A DNA stretch of 64,000 nt from a virus, in IMG/VR virus record IMGVR_UViG_3300023179_000056, positions 27,886 to 91,885 of that record. One strand, written 5' to 3'. Below, piece by piece: positions 41,597 to 49,041 of the stretch (the stretch's first letter is position 1; the number at the start of each line of letters is the position of its first letter). The translations under genes and the position numbers were made by a program. The notes below the pieces were generated by a model. The model had not been told where the DNA came from, ran no database searches, and saw only the letters and a program-made list of their open reading frames with translations.

Positions 41597-41625
41597 ATTA
41601 TACAAGGTCTTGCAATATCGGTCAA
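41597..41625 (-). promoter_or_regulatory. Sigma70 promoter TTGACC-N17-TATAAT
   Basis: -35 at 41620-41625, -10 at 41597-41602 (minus strand), with the spacer containing ATTGCAAGACC, shared with other promoters of this region. Drives the VWA gene. Confidence 0.85.
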
Positions 41626-41634
41626 CCGTGTTAG

Positions 41635-41775
41635 TTAACTATTATACCATCCGCAAGTGAATCGACGCCAGGGTTTCCAGGCCCAATACCGACCACGCAA
41701 GTGACAGACGCGAACCCACGCCCGCCCAATCTGTAGTTCGTAAGCAGTAAACCCTTTGAATAATGAAAAGATCAT
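41635..41775 (-). CDS. 46-residue Trp/Arg-rich protein, last of the tiny-gene chain
   Basis: MIFSLFKGFTAYELQIGRAW... then RGRYWAWKPWRRF. The start overlaps the preceding stop by ATGA. Strongly basic and aromatic, predicted to contact nucleic acid or membrane. Base composition is GC-richer than the flanking regions. Function unknown. Confidence 0.55.
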   Translation of the reverse strand: MIFSLFKGFTAYELQIGRAWVRVCHLRGRYWAWKPWRRFTCGWYNS

Positions 41776-41912
41776 TTTTTACCCTTTTGTTGAGTGATGT
41801 GTGTATTAGCCAGTGCTGCCTTCGGGGCGTCAACTGTCTCTTCGTAGAACTCGTCTTTCAAATGCGCCAAATGATCCAGCGCCTGCTGCGCGGCTTGTCT
41901 CAAGTCAGTCAT
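41772..41912 (-). CDS. 46-residue helical protein of the tiny-gene chain
   Basis: Starts MTDLRQAAQQALDHLAHLKD, an amphipathic helix pattern common in small phage early proteins, and ends in a basic tail. ATGA overlaps on both sides. A longer upstream extension exists but conflicts with the coupled arrangement. Function unknown. Confidence 0.6.
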   Translation of the reverse strand: MTDLRQAAQQALDHLAHLKDEFYEETVDAPKAALANTHITQQKGKK

Positions 41913-42037
41913 ACCAAACTCCAAATAATCCCAGCTACCGCCACAACCAGCAGCGCCAGAATAATCAGCACAGTGCGCGTCAGGTCGCGCCGCCATTTGT
42001 CCCGACCTTTAGCCAGTTCGTGAATGTGAGGCATCAT
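41909..42037 (-). CDS. 42-residue single-pass membrane protein
   Basis: MMPHIHELAKGRDKWRRDLT followed by a hydrophobic helix LIILALLVVAVAGIIW. An AAAGGAG site precedes the ATG. It resembles small phage inner-membrane proteins; no lysis motif is recognised. Confidence 0.6.
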   Translation of the reverse strand: MMPHIHELAKGRDKWRRDLTRTVLIILALLVVAVAGIIWSLV

Positions 42038-42243
42038 TTTTGGCTCCTTTCGCGAATGGCGTTGCGGACAACGGCATACACACTCCAGCCGCACGAGACC
42101 ACAAACGCCAACGCACACCCGGGCAACACCCATTCAAAACCGGGCTTGCGGTTGAAAACGACCTCCACTATCAACTGAGCCAAGAACACGATTCCGGTAA
42201 TCTTCATGGCAGTACGCGGCCAAAAGTAGTCGATGCGCTTCAT
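42034..42243 (-). CDS. 69-residue two-helix membrane protein
   Basis: MKRIDYFWPRTAMKITGIVF..., with hydrophobic stretches at about 14-28 and 40-58. The start overlaps the preceding stop (ATGA, 42240-42243) with GGGGGC upstream. Function unknown; holin-like size, but no direct evidence for lysis. Confidence 0.6.
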   Translation of the reverse strand: MKRIDYFWPRTAMKITGIVFLAQLIVEVVFNRKPGFEWVLPGCALAFVVSCGWSVYAVVRNAIRERSQK

Positions 42244-42473
42244 ATCTGCCCCCTTGCGCGGAGGGCGGCGGCGCACCACGTTGCTAGCACATCCTCGCCA
42301 TCATATTTAGTGTCTATGTCCTCACATACCTTCGCGCACGCCTCCCGCTCGGCTGCTGCTCCTGCGGCGTATGCGGCTCGGAAGAAGCGTTCAAGTGTGT
42401 CTGTGTGCAAAGGCCACCAAGTTGTGCCACCGCCGGCCTCTTGCGCCATGCGGATGATTTCTTCTCGGTTCAT
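42240..42473 (-). CDS. 77-residue conserved small phage protein (MNREEIIRMA type)
   Basis: MNREEIIRMAQEAGG, LERFFRAAYAAGAAAEREAC and AKVCEDI form a pattern I recognise from many phages of Gram-negative hosts, where the function is unknown. Cys residues at about 46 and 50. Coupled to the neighbours by short overlaps. High GC suggests exchange with other phages. Confidence 0.7.
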   Translation of the reverse strand: MNREEIIRMAQEAGGGTTWWPLHTDTLERFFRAAYAAGAAAEREACAKVCEDIDTKYDGEDVLATWCAAALRARGQI

Positions 42474-42501
42474 TTATTCCCCTTTGCTCGTAAGGCATCA
42501 A

Positions 42502-42672
42502 TCATTTCACTTCCTCCCTTGTTACTTTCATGCACTTGTCTTTGACCCACTCCGTCTTGACAGACTGGCAGGCAACTTCCTGACCGACCTTTTGTCCATA
42601 GACAAAACCAAATAGCGCGAAGCACGTCAACAGCACGACAACGGCAGTTATTTCCTTGGATGCGTTAATCAT
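42502..42672 (-). CDS. 56-residue protein with N-terminal membrane anchor
   Basis: MINASKEITAVVVLLTCFAL continues with FGFVYGQKVGQEVACQ and a charged tail. One transmembrane helix (about 9-25) with the rest probably periplasmic, with two cysteines. AAGGAGTG precedes the ATG. The size and layout recall Rz-like spanins, but it is short and there is no partner, so that is only a possibility. A further 11-codon frame (42470-42505) links it to the next gene. Confidence 0.6.
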   Translation of the reverse strand: MINASKEITAVVVLLTCFALFGFVYGQKVGQEVACQSVKTEWVKDKCMKVTREEVK

Positions 42673-42690
42673 TTGTCACTCCTTGTTTAG

Positions 42691-42834
42691 TCAGTAGATC
42701 ACCAGTTCGCCGGATTTCTCGTCCAACTCTATTGAATCAATGGAATCGCTGCAATCCCAATCACGGTTCCACACAGTTACTTCTTTGTCCTGATCTTGCT
42801 TCAACAGGAACTCTACCAATTCTCTTACTTTCAT
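42691..42834 (-). CDS. 47-residue small phage protein, MKV-EL family
   Basis: MKVRELVEFLLKQDQDKEVT... with many acidic residues. AAAGGGAG sits at ideal distance. Related to the gene at 45749 (MKVQELIEQLQSMNPEAEV), so the two are paralogues of a small family. Function unknown. Confidence 0.65.
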   Translation of the reverse strand: MKVRELVEFLLKQDQDKEVTVWNRDWDCSDSIDSIELDEKSGELVIY

Positions 42835-42846
42835 GATTTACTCCCT

Positions 42847-43023
42847 TTATGCAGCAGAACCTTGTTGCGCAATACCACGAGGGCCCCACTCTTCACCGTA
42901 TTGGTCGATAGCTCGTGCTACCATGTCTACAGAGACACCTAGATCACGTGCAATCCAGAGCACTGAGTCGCCGGCTTGGTAGGCGTCTTTGATTGAGAAG
43001 AGGAGGGATTTTGTTTGACTCAT
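42847..43023 (-). CDS. 58-residue putative helix-turn-helix protein
   Basis: From the ATG at 43023 (preceded by CAGGAAACAACC): MSQTKSLLFSIKDAYQAGDS then VLWIARDLGVSVDMVARAID, a helix-turn-helix-like pattern. A small DNA-binding early regulator is plausible. It has its own promoter immediately upstream. Confidence 0.6.
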   Translation of the reverse strand: MSQTKSLLFSIKDAYQAGDSVLWIARDLGVSVDMVARAIDQYGEEWGPRGIAQQGSAA

Positions 43024-43048
43024 GGTTGTTTCCTGTTTTGATAGATCA

Positions 43049-43077
43049 ATTATAACAAATCGTCTAATTTCTGTACA
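43049..43077 (-). promoter_or_regulatory. Sigma70-like promoter TGTACA-N17-TATAAT
   Basis: -10 TATAAT (43049-43054) and weak -35 TGTACA (43072-43077). Lies 26 bases upstream of the helix-turn-helix gene. Confidence 0.6.
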
Positions 43078-43082
43078 CCGTT

Positions 43083-43430
43083 TTATGCAAAGTAGCGGTA
43101 AGGCAGGCCAACCAGATAGCACAGGTACTCGTCATCACCGTCGGAACCTTCAGCTTCGTGGATCCAACGCAGTGCCATCTCACGATCCTTGGCGCCGCAG
43201 CCGATCACAGCCTGCACCCGCTTCTCGAAGGCAATCACAGCCTTCTCTTCAGCTGCCTCACGCAGGCTCACGTTGTCGGTGATCACGTGATGCAGAACCT
43301 CAAACGCATGGTTGAATTCCTCCTCAGTCCAGCTGGAGGTGTCGATGCCACGTGGGCGAATGCCGTAAGCATCCTTGTACATGTCCCAGTAGATCGACTG
43401 GAGTTCTTCTTGGCGAGTCATGTAATCCAT
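43083..43430 (-). CDS. 115-residue early phage protein of unknown function
   Basis: MDYMTRQEELQSIYWDMYKD; helical and acidic with EGSDGDDEYL near the end. AAGGAATCACT precedes the ATG, and a consensus promoter lies upstream. No recognised domain. Confidence 0.65.
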   Translation of the reverse strand: MDYMTRQEELQSIYWDMYKDAYGIRPRGIDTSSWTEEEFNHAFEVLHHVITDNVSLREAAEEKAVIAFEKRVQAVIGCGAKDREMALRWIHEAEGSDGDDEYLCYLVGLPYRYFA

Positions 43431-43459
43431 AGTGATTCCTTTTTGCTGTTTATGTGTAT

Positions 43460-43488
43460 ATTATATCCGATCTTGCAATTACGGTCAA
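43460..43488 (-). promoter_or_regulatory. Sigma70 promoter TTGACC-N17-TATAAT
   Basis: Minus-strand -35 at 43483-43488, -10 at 43460-43465; spacer contains AATTGCAAGATCGG as in sister promoters. Confidence 0.85.
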
Positions 43489-43516
43489 CCGAAAAAATGT
43501 GAGTTTTTTACAACAT

Positions 43517-43777
43517 TTACAGGTATTTTAGCTGAAACCAAGTTAATGCAGCTTCGTTAAAAAAGTCCAAATGCACTTTCTTTATGTATCGCCTTCTTGC
43601 CTGGCTCCATTCCTCATGGTGCCGCACAGTGAATCCCAACTCGCGTTTCAACACCCAACTCAGTGCAATGCTAGGACTGTTGTGGGCTATTATCTTGTTC
43701 CAAACTTCATCCCAATCCGCAGTTGAGCAAAAAATAATGAGATTCTTTTTTACAATTACTTTAGGTTTCTCGAACAT
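43517..43777 (-). CDS. 86-residue protein of unknown function
   Basis: MFEKPKVIVKKNLIIFCSTA...; ends ALTWFQLKYL, similar to VAWFQLAHVRET at the end of the next gene upstream, so the two may be distant paralogues. They overlap by 17 bases. Confidence 0.55.
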   Translation of the reverse strand: MFEKPKVIVKKNLIIFCSTADWDEVWNKIIAHNSPSIALSWVLKRELGFTVRHHEEWSQARRRYIKKVHLDFFNEAALTWFQLKYL

Positions 43778-44084
43778 GAGCCAACTGGAACCACGCTACT
43801 TCTTTGTCAGACGCTACATAGATACGATAATCACGATACTCAGTTTGATATGCCCAATGTGGATTAGATTCAAGCGGAGCATTAATTGCTCTACATTGCC
43901 GGTTCATTGCTACCTGCAACTCAGCTTCTTGTGCATATCCGTATGTTTGATTGAACCAACGACGAGCTCGATCAAAGTCCAATGCACCAGTGCCGATGAT
44001 TGAATCAATGCTGAATCGAATCATGTATCGATATCTATCGCGATGATTGTGACGCCAATCTAGTTTGGTAATTTCGTATCGCAT
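43761..44084 (-). CDS. 107-residue protein of unknown function
   Basis: MRYEITKLDWRHNHRDRYRY...; aromatic and basic N-terminus, FDRARRWFNQTYGYAQEAEL in the middle. Shares a C-terminal WFQL motif with its neighbour. Lies downstream of the MoxR gene, probably in the same transcript. Confidence 0.55.
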   Translation of the reverse strand: MRYEITKLDWRHNHRDRYRYMIRFSIDSIIGTGALDFDRARRWFNQTYGYAQEAELQVAMNRQCRAINAPLESNPHWAYQTEYRDYRIYVASDKEVAWFQLAHVRET

Positions 44085-44119
44085 GATAAAATATGGGGAC
44101 CGTAGTCCCCATTCTTGTG

Positions 44120-45205
44120 TTAGCCCTGAGCTTGAAGCACGTACTTACCAAACTTGCTGTGGAACTCATCAAAGTTCTTGAGCTTGGTAGGCTTGAACGG
44201 CAAGTTGTAAGTGGTCAACGCAATACGTGACCCCATCACAGTCAACTCAGTTTCAAAGTTACGCATCATGTAGCCGAGGAAGTTGTCGGCCATTTCATGA
44301 AACTTCTTTTCGTCCATCTTGCTTTCAACAGCAGCCTTGAGCTCGTAGCACATGGAAATAACCAGGCTGTACATGGCACTGATTTCTTTCACGTTCAAGT
44401 CTTTGACTTTGCCGCTGAGAATGTCAACCGGGTTAGGCATACGACCTGATACTTTGCGGTGAGCCATAAACTTCACTGCCAAGCCTTCGCCAACAGTACC
44501 TGCTACCAAGTTGGTAAAGGTGTCGTCGTCGCCATCCGTATCATGCAGCAGCTCGCTCACAAAGGTCCAGCTACGCGGAGTAGCAAATGCACGGCTCGAG
44601 CTTTTGGCATCAAAATCGTACAGGTCTTGCTTGGCAAAGCTCAAGTAACCAACCACGTCCTTGTGGATGTTGTTGAGCACAGCCCATTCTTGCCAGCTAG
44701 CAAAGTCCACTTTCATTTCCTGGTGGATGAAACGATTTGCCAGCGGAGTGGGCATACGATACGTCACACCTTTGTCGCTTTCGCGATTGCCTGCTGCTAC
44801 CATCACAACATTGTCGGGCAGCTTATACTTGCCAATGCGACGGTTCAAAATCAGCTGATAAGCAGCGGCTTGCACACTGGCAGCGGCACTGTTGAGCTCG
44901 TCCAAGAACAGTACCACAATAGGATACTGGCTAGCAAGTTCTTCATCGGGCAGTTCCACAGGGGGCGCCCAATCCATCTTGCCGATTTCTTTGTTGTAAA
45001 ACGGAATACCGCGAATGTCGGTAGGTTCCATCTGACCCAGACGCAGATCGATCATGTGACCGTTAAGATCTCGGGTAATGCCTTCAACCAATTCGCTCTT
45101 GCCAATTCCGGGAGGGCCCCACAAGAACAAAGGACGCTTGACTTTGAATGCCTTGAGTAGGGATTTATGCGCTTGGCGAGCTGTAACTGTACGAGATTCT
45201 GACAT
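44120..45205 (-). CDS. MoxR-type AAA+ ATPase
   Basis: 361 residues. Walker A GPPGIGKSE (about 30-38) and Walker B VVLFLDELNS (about 97-106), with sensor-region AAGNRESDKGV and an arginine-rich PTPLANRF stretch. MoxR ATPases act with VWA proteins as remodelling chaperones; the VWA/HExxH partner is encoded at 40272. The gene has its own promoter. The assembly could be directed at host or virion complexes. Confidence 0.88.
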   Translation of the reverse strand: MSESRTVTARQAHKSLLKAFKVKRPLFLWGPPGIGKSELVEGITRDLNGHMIDLRLGQMEPTDIRGIPFYNKEIGKMDWAPPVELPDEELASQYPIVVLFLDELNSAAASVQAAAYQLILNRRIGKYKLPDNVVMVAAGNRESDKGVTYRMPTPLANRFIHQEMKVDFASWQEWAVLNNIHKDVVGYLSFAKQDLYDFDAKSSSRAFATPRSWTFVSELLHDTDGDDDTFTNLVAGTVGEGLAVKFMAHRKVSGRMPNPVDILSGKVKDLNVKEISAMYSLVISMCYELKAAVESKMDEKKFHEMADNFLGYMMRNFETELTVMGSRIALTTYNLPFKPTKLKNFDEFHSKFGKYVLQAQG

Positions 45206-45235
45206 GGTGAATACCTTTCTGTTGTTGATAAGTCT

Positions 45236-45264
45236 ATTGTAAGCGATCTTGAATTTCAGGTCAA
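45236..45264 (-). promoter_or_regulatory. Sigma70 promoter TTGACC-N17-TACAAT
   Basis: -35 at 45259-45264, -10 TACAAT at 45236-45241, spacer with TTCAAGATCGC. The leader begins CTTATCAACAACAG, as in neighbouring units. Confidence 0.8.
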
Positions 45265-45692
45265 GCAGTTTGTTTAGTCAACTGTTCTTGCAACACATAC
45301 AAGGTGTTGGGCTTCATGCCTTCTACAGCATACATAGTACCACAGTACCATACATCATCTTTCATGATGTAAAAATACTCAGCACCGCAGTTGTCTACCA
45401 GTTCCAGGAACTGGGCAAAGCTATGGCTCACCTGGAAGTCCACATCGGTTTCGCCGCGGTCACGTTTATAAAAAGTGCAACCGTCTTCATAGTGATCATC
45501 GAAGTCGTGCTTCTCGCCAAGGTTCTTGTGCAGTATCGATAAGTCACCCAGTGCCACAAGATGATTGGCCTTGGCTGAGTCATAGTGTTCCTGCAGAATG
45601 GCACCAACGCCGCTGAGATATCCATCCCAATGTGCATAAACGCTCTTGCACTTGTCACCATGCATCACACCAATTCGACTACGTGTACCCAT
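45261..45692 (-). CDS. 143-residue early phage protein of unknown function
   Basis: From the ATG at 45692 (AACAGGAGT upstream): MGTRSRIGVMHGDKCKSVYA then HWDGYLSGVGAILQEHYDS. A compact domain with many Tyr/His/Asp. I recognise the MGTRSRIG...VYxHWDGY pattern from phage proteins but not its function. Confidence 0.7.
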   Translation of the reverse strand: MGTRSRIGVMHGDKCKSVYAHWDGYLSGVGAILQEHYDSAKANHLVALGDLSILHKNLGEKHDFDDHYEDGCTFYKRDRGETDVDFQVSHSFAQFLELVDNCGAEYFYIMKDDVWYCGTMYAVEGMKPNTLYVLQEQLTKQTA

Positions 45693-45723
45693 TTTTACTC
45701 CTGTTTGTTGTTGATAAGTGTAT

Positions 45724-45752
45724 ATTATACTCGATATTGCAATACCAGTCAA
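45724..45752 (-). promoter_or_regulatory. Sigma70 promoter TTGACT-N17-TATAAT
   Basis: -35 at 45747-45752, -10 at 45724-45729; the leader CACTTATCAACAACAAACAG is nearly shared with the MoxR unit. Confidence 0.85.
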
Positions 45753-45973
45753 CCGATGATTACCACGCGGCGTGTACCCTCAAAGTCGCCCTCGTCTTCG
45801 TCCATCAGCCGGTCCATACCATGGTAGGCACTGCGCTTGACCACACCTTCAAACACTTGGTCCACAGAGGGAGCAACCTGCGTCCTCCAGTGATCACCGT
45901 AGCAGTAAGAAAAATGCACTTCGGCTTCGGGATTCATTGATTGCAGTTGCTCAATGAGTTCTTGAACTTTCAT
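45749..45973 (-). CDS. 74-residue small phage protein, MKV-EL family
   Basis: From the ATG at 45973 (CAGGAGTGGTTT upstream): MKVQELIEQLQSMNPEAEVH..., acidic middle and VVIIG end. Paralogue of the 47-residue protein at 42691. Function unknown. Confidence 0.65.
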   Translation of the reverse strand: MKVQELIEQLQSMNPEAEVHFSYCYGDHWRTQVAPSVDQVFEGVVKRSAYHGMDRLMDEDEGDFEGTRRVVIIG

Positions 45974-46006
45974 AAACCACTCCTGTTTGTTGCTGCGTAT
46001 GTGAGT

Positions 46007-46035
46007 ATTATAGCCGATCTCAAAATAGCAGTCAA
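46007..46035 (-). promoter_or_regulatory. Sigma70 promoter TTGACT-N17-TATAAT
   Basis: -35 at 46030-46035, -10 at 46007-46012; spacer with GAGATCGGC. Just beyond lies hairpin CCCACAC/GTGTGGG (46044-46061), possibly the terminator of the cassette upstream. Confidence 0.8.
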
Positions 46036-46043
46036 CCTGAATA

Positions 46044-46061
46044 CCCACACAAAAGTGTGGG
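46044..46061. terminator. Hairpin, possible weak terminator
   Basis: Stem CCCACAC-AAAA-GTGTGGG with seven perfect pairs. It lacks a long T-run on the minus side, so efficiency is doubtful. Confidence 0.4.
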
Positions 46062-46099
46062 ATTCTTACAACAAAAAAGTTGTTTAAATTACAGGGTTT

Positions 46100-46147
46100 T
46101 TGTCAGTGGATTTCTGACGGGGAGCATCCACTCGACTAGCAAGATCA
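46100..46147 (-). repeat. 48-bp direct repeat, copy 1 (identical to 49053-49100)
   Basis: 48 identical bases in the same orientation as copy 2. Copy 2 encodes DLASRVDAPRQKSTD, the C-terminus of the small gene at 49037. Copy 1 keeps those codons followed by KNPVI and a stop, but without the rest of the gene. The two copies bound a 2.9-kb three-gene block. Confidence 0.93.
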
Positions 46148-46150
46148 ATG

Positions 46151-47284
46151 TCAAGGAGGACCAAGATAATATTCACGACTTGGACAACTGGACAGCACAG
46201 TGAATTGAGAATCACTTGGGTCAGGATGCGTGTATTTTTCAAAAGGAGTGGCATGAACAAGAGCGGACACAGAATCTGAATAATTTTTAGCAGTTTGATA
46301 CCAATTCTTAGCAGCCTGATTTTGTTTATACTGACTCTGAAACCAAACATCTCTATCAGAACTGACTGTGCCAACCGGCTTGCGCACCTGCCAGATATCT
46401 CTATAATCCGGATATATCAAACTTTTGATTAAATTCTTATGTTGTTGATTTCTATTACCACGAGATTTTAATAAATTTTTATGATCCGGGTGTTTCTTGA
46501 AAAAATTCATTACAGTGTGTGCCTGTTTGATCAAAAGAGGTACACAATCAGGATCCCAGTAGAAAAATAAATCATGCCATGCTATTCCTGACATAGCACG
46601 TTCGTATACACCTTTATGTAAAACTTGGTCATCATAAAACACTAGATACCAACCATCATCACAAAGTTCTACTATGGGTTTGTCAATGCCAAAAATATAA
46701 GCAGTGCTGGGCAAATTGGGCAATTTAAATGGATTAATATCAAAGTAGCCATCAGATGGCACAAATGTTGGAAGTATTATATTATTGGATAAAATATCTC
46801 TAGGACCTTGTTTCCAATTATCAGTGATAACTTTTTCAATATCCCAAGTGGCCCATTTCATGCCGGGTACCAGTTGTTGGAACTGTTGAAAACCTCCCCA
46901 TGCCTGAAACTTTCCTTCGGCCCAGTAGTTTGTGGGAGAGAAATCTGATTTCTCTCCCACACAAGACTCAATCACTCTATGAATAATTAAATCTACTTTG
47001 AGTCCTTGCCTACAAAAAGAGTTAAGCACGTTCCAACTGTCGGATCCTCCTGAGAACTCCAAGGCCACAAAGGAATATTTTTCACGTATGCTGCGAGCAC
47101 GAACTTCATATAACTGCTGAAGACTTGCTGTGGGTTCTTGGGTCCAGTCATATTTGCCAAAAATGTCTTCGTTAAAATTCCAGTGCACCCAATGGTTGTG
47201 AGACACGGCGTCCATTACCGCCTTTAGTTTGTTTATGTATTTTTTTCCACGAACCTCGTAATGACCAAATCGATCAGCAAACAT
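46151..47284 (-). CDS. PP-loop (N-type ATP pyrophosphatase/asparagine-synthase-like) protein
   Basis: 377 residues. FSGGSDS (about 77-83) is the PP-loop that binds ATP and adenylates a substrate in the alpha-hydrolase/asparagine synthetase fold. There is no N-terminal glutaminase domain, so this is not a full asparagine synthetase. Neighbours are a periplasmic-type carboxylate receptor and an oxygenase, suggesting a small-molecule or peptide modification. Substrate unknown. Confidence 0.7.
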   Translation of the reverse strand: MFADRFGHYEVRGKKYINKLKAVMDAVSHNHWVHWNFNEDIFGKYDWTQEPTASLQQLYEVRARSIREKYSFVALEFSGGSDSWNVLNSFCRQGLKVDLIIHRVIESCVGEKSDFSPTNYWAEGKFQAWGGFQQFQQLVPGMKWATWDIEKVITDNWKQGPRDILSNNIILPTFVPSDGYFDINPFKLPNLPSTAYIFGIDKPIVELCDDGWYLVFYDDQVLHKGVYERAMSGIAWHDLFFYWDPDCVPLLIKQAHTVMNFFKKHPDHKNLLKSRGNRNQQHKNLIKSLIYPDYRDIWQVRKPVGTVSSDRDVWFQSQYKQNQAAKNWYQTAKNYSDSVSALVHATPFEKYTHPDPSDSQFTVLSSCPSREYYLGPP

Positions 47285-47285
47285 A

Positions 47286-48233
47286 TCAGTACAGATGTTG
47301 ATATTTTTTTATATTCTGATATTCAGTTTCCACAAACTTTTCACTCTGTGCCACAGTGAAATCCAATGCAGTGGCGTTTAGAGATTCAAATCTTTTGCGC
47401 TGCTCTGTACTGTGTGCAGCCAATCGATATGCTCGATTCCAAAATTCCACTAGGTGACTTGGGGTTCCGGCTCGCACAGAAATCATTTGGAAATTATTGA
47501 TCCGAGTCTGAGGCATGTATTTTGTGATTGGCACAGCGTCGGGCCATATTTCCAGTCGGGTCGCAGAACCCACCATCAACGGCGTGATTTTTTTGCCTTG
47601 GACCCAACTCAATCCTGATGCCGGGCTAGCCATGGTTACCTGGATATCACCTTGTACCATTCCAATCATTACATCAGGTATGCCTTTGTAAGTAACACGT
47701 TGAGGACGGAGTCCTTGCGAATCAAAAAAAGCTGATAGATACAAGCATGCCAATGGAAAACTGCAACCTGCATTAAACTTGGGATTGTTCCGAGCTTCAT
47801 TGATTAGGTTTTCTACAGTTTTGATATTGCCGTTGGCACTAACATAAAAAACTTGATGAGTCAATAAAAACACATTCACAAATTGAAATTCCTTGTTGTC
47901 TACTTTTGTAGGCAGGTTCAACGCCGAGTTTACTACAAACGTTTCGCTGGCTGACCCTAGTAATGTAAGACCATCAGCAGGTGAATTGAGTATACTTTGG
48001 GCAGCGATCTTGGTATCTGCCCCAGGTCGATTGATTACTACTATCTTGAGACCAGTGATTTTTTCCAGCTGCTGTGCCATGGCTCGATGATTGATATCAG
48101 TATCACCTCCAGGTGTTACTCCAAGAACCAAGTTAATTGTCTGTCCCTGAAGTTCGGCAGGAACTTCTAGTGTCTGACCCTGTACTATGCTTGCAATCAT
48201 ACAGATTGCGATCATTAAGATTTTCTTCATCAT
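47286..48233 (-). CDS. Bug/TctC-family tricarboxylate receptor (periplasmic)
   Basis: 315 residues, normal for the family. An N-terminal signal peptide (MMKKILMIAICMIASIVQG) is followed by family patterns INLVLGVTPGGDTDINHRAM, VINRPGADTKIAAQSILN and DGLTLLGSAS. Bug proteins bind carboxylates for tripartite transporters and are very abundant in Burkholderiales. No transporter subunits accompany it. Its presence in a phage is unusual and points to acquisition from the host. Confidence 0.88.
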   Translation of the reverse strand: MMKKILMIAICMIASIVQGQTLEVPAELQGQTINLVLGVTPGGDTDINHRAMAQQLEKITGLKIVVINRPGADTKIAAQSILNSPADGLTLLGSASETFVVNSALNLPTKVDNKEFQFVNVFLLTHQVFYVSANGNIKTVENLINEARNNPKFNAGCSFPLACLYLSAFFDSQGLRPQRVTYKGIPDVMIGMVQGDIQVTMASPASGLSWVQGKKITPLMVGSATRLEIWPDAVPITKYMPQTRINNFQMISVRAGTPSHLVEFWNRAYRLAAHSTEQRKRFESLNATALDFTVAQSEKFVETEYQNIKKYQHLY

Positions 48234-48234
48234 T

Positions 48235-48894
48235 CTATTTCTCCAATGTAAATTGTACGTTGTCTGGAGTCAACGCAATGTCTAAAAACATACGGCAACC
48301 TTGTTGATTCAACACGCCGTGTCGTATGTACCCATTAAATACCACCCATTGGTTTAATGGAAGTTTTTTCCGATCTAGTTCAATCAATTCATCTACGTTA
48401 TTGTCACTGTAAGTATAACCGTGCTTGCTAAACCAAGCGTCAGTATCAAACAATACTGATTCTCCAGGCCGGATATACCATACTGTTTCAACATTCGGCC
48501 CTCCGGGATCTACTAGATAAAAAAGTCGGAGTTTTCCAGGCCGGTCCACATGTGGCCCAGTGGTAGCGCGATCATTGAAAATAGTGATCCTTGCACCGGT
48601 ATCAAAATATCGATCTGTGATATTATCCCGAACCCATTGTTCCCATTCTTGTCCCAAGGCGTATTTGGCAGTGATCTTTGATTTCTGTGTAACACCATTT
48701 ATTGTTACATCTCGATCTAGATAGGAAGGATGCCGGCCACCGGGCATGATATTTTCTTCTCCTAATTGTTCGCTACGGCCCATGGACAACACGCGGTCAA
48801 CAAAATGCTGAGGAACACCGGGCAATCCAGGCATAGGGATACAAGTGAACACTGGAATCCCCGACAGAGATAGGGGAACTGATATGTCAGACAT
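48235..48894 (-). CDS. 2-oxoglutarate/Fe(II)-dependent oxygenase-like protein
   Basis: 219 residues. A double-stranded beta-helix pattern with HVD (His115, Asp117) and a distal His (RHGV, about 192), followed by Arg201 in CRMFLDIAL, fits the Fe(II) triad and 2OG-binding Arg. The start is preceded by AAAGGAAATCT. Likely hydroxylates or demethylates a substrate; which one is unknown. Ends in TAG one base before the Bug gene. Confidence 0.6.
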   Translation of the reverse strand: MSDISVPLSLSGIPVFTCIPMPGLPGVPQHFVDRVLSMGRSEQLGEENIMPGGRHPSYLDRDVTINGVTQKSKITAKYALGQEWEQWVRDNITDRYFDTGARITIFNDRATTGPHVDRPGKLRLFYLVDPGGPNVETVWYIRPGESVLFDTDAWFSKHGYTYSDNNVDELIELDRKKLPLNQWVVFNGYIRHGVLNQQGCRMFLDIALTPDNVQFTLEK

Positions 48895-48953
48895 AGATTT
48901 CCTTTAAACAAATTAAATAAGCTCGTGAAAGAGATCCGCTCACGGTTGACGTT

Positions 48954-48970
48954 CTGTAGTAATACTACAG
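48954..48970. repeat. Perfect inverted repeat CTGTAGTA-A-TACTACAG
   Basis: Eight-base arms around one base in the leader of the cassette. It could be an operator or a small hairpin. No T-run follows, so it is not a terminator. Confidence 0.55.
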
Positions 48971-49031
48971 TAAAGACATCACCATGCCAAGAGTCTAATA
49001 CACCGGCGTCAAGATTACTTGGCGCTGTAAC

Positions 49032-49041
49032 TATATTTATT
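49032..49041 (-). promoter_or_regulatory. TAAATA late-promoter-like box of the cassette
   Basis: Minus-strand AAATAAATAT lies about 138 bases before the oxygenase start, giving a long leader. It may drive the three cassette genes. Confidence 0.35.

Noticed and set aside
44459-45160. Long plus-strand frame opposite the MoxR gene
   Set aside because: The MoxR frame carries Walker motifs and a promoter; the opposite frame lacks start signals and recognisable domains.
46084-46374. 96-codon frame running through repeat copy 1
   Set aside because: The upstream part is an out-of-frame reading of the PP-loop gene; only the last codons reflect the duplicated gene end.
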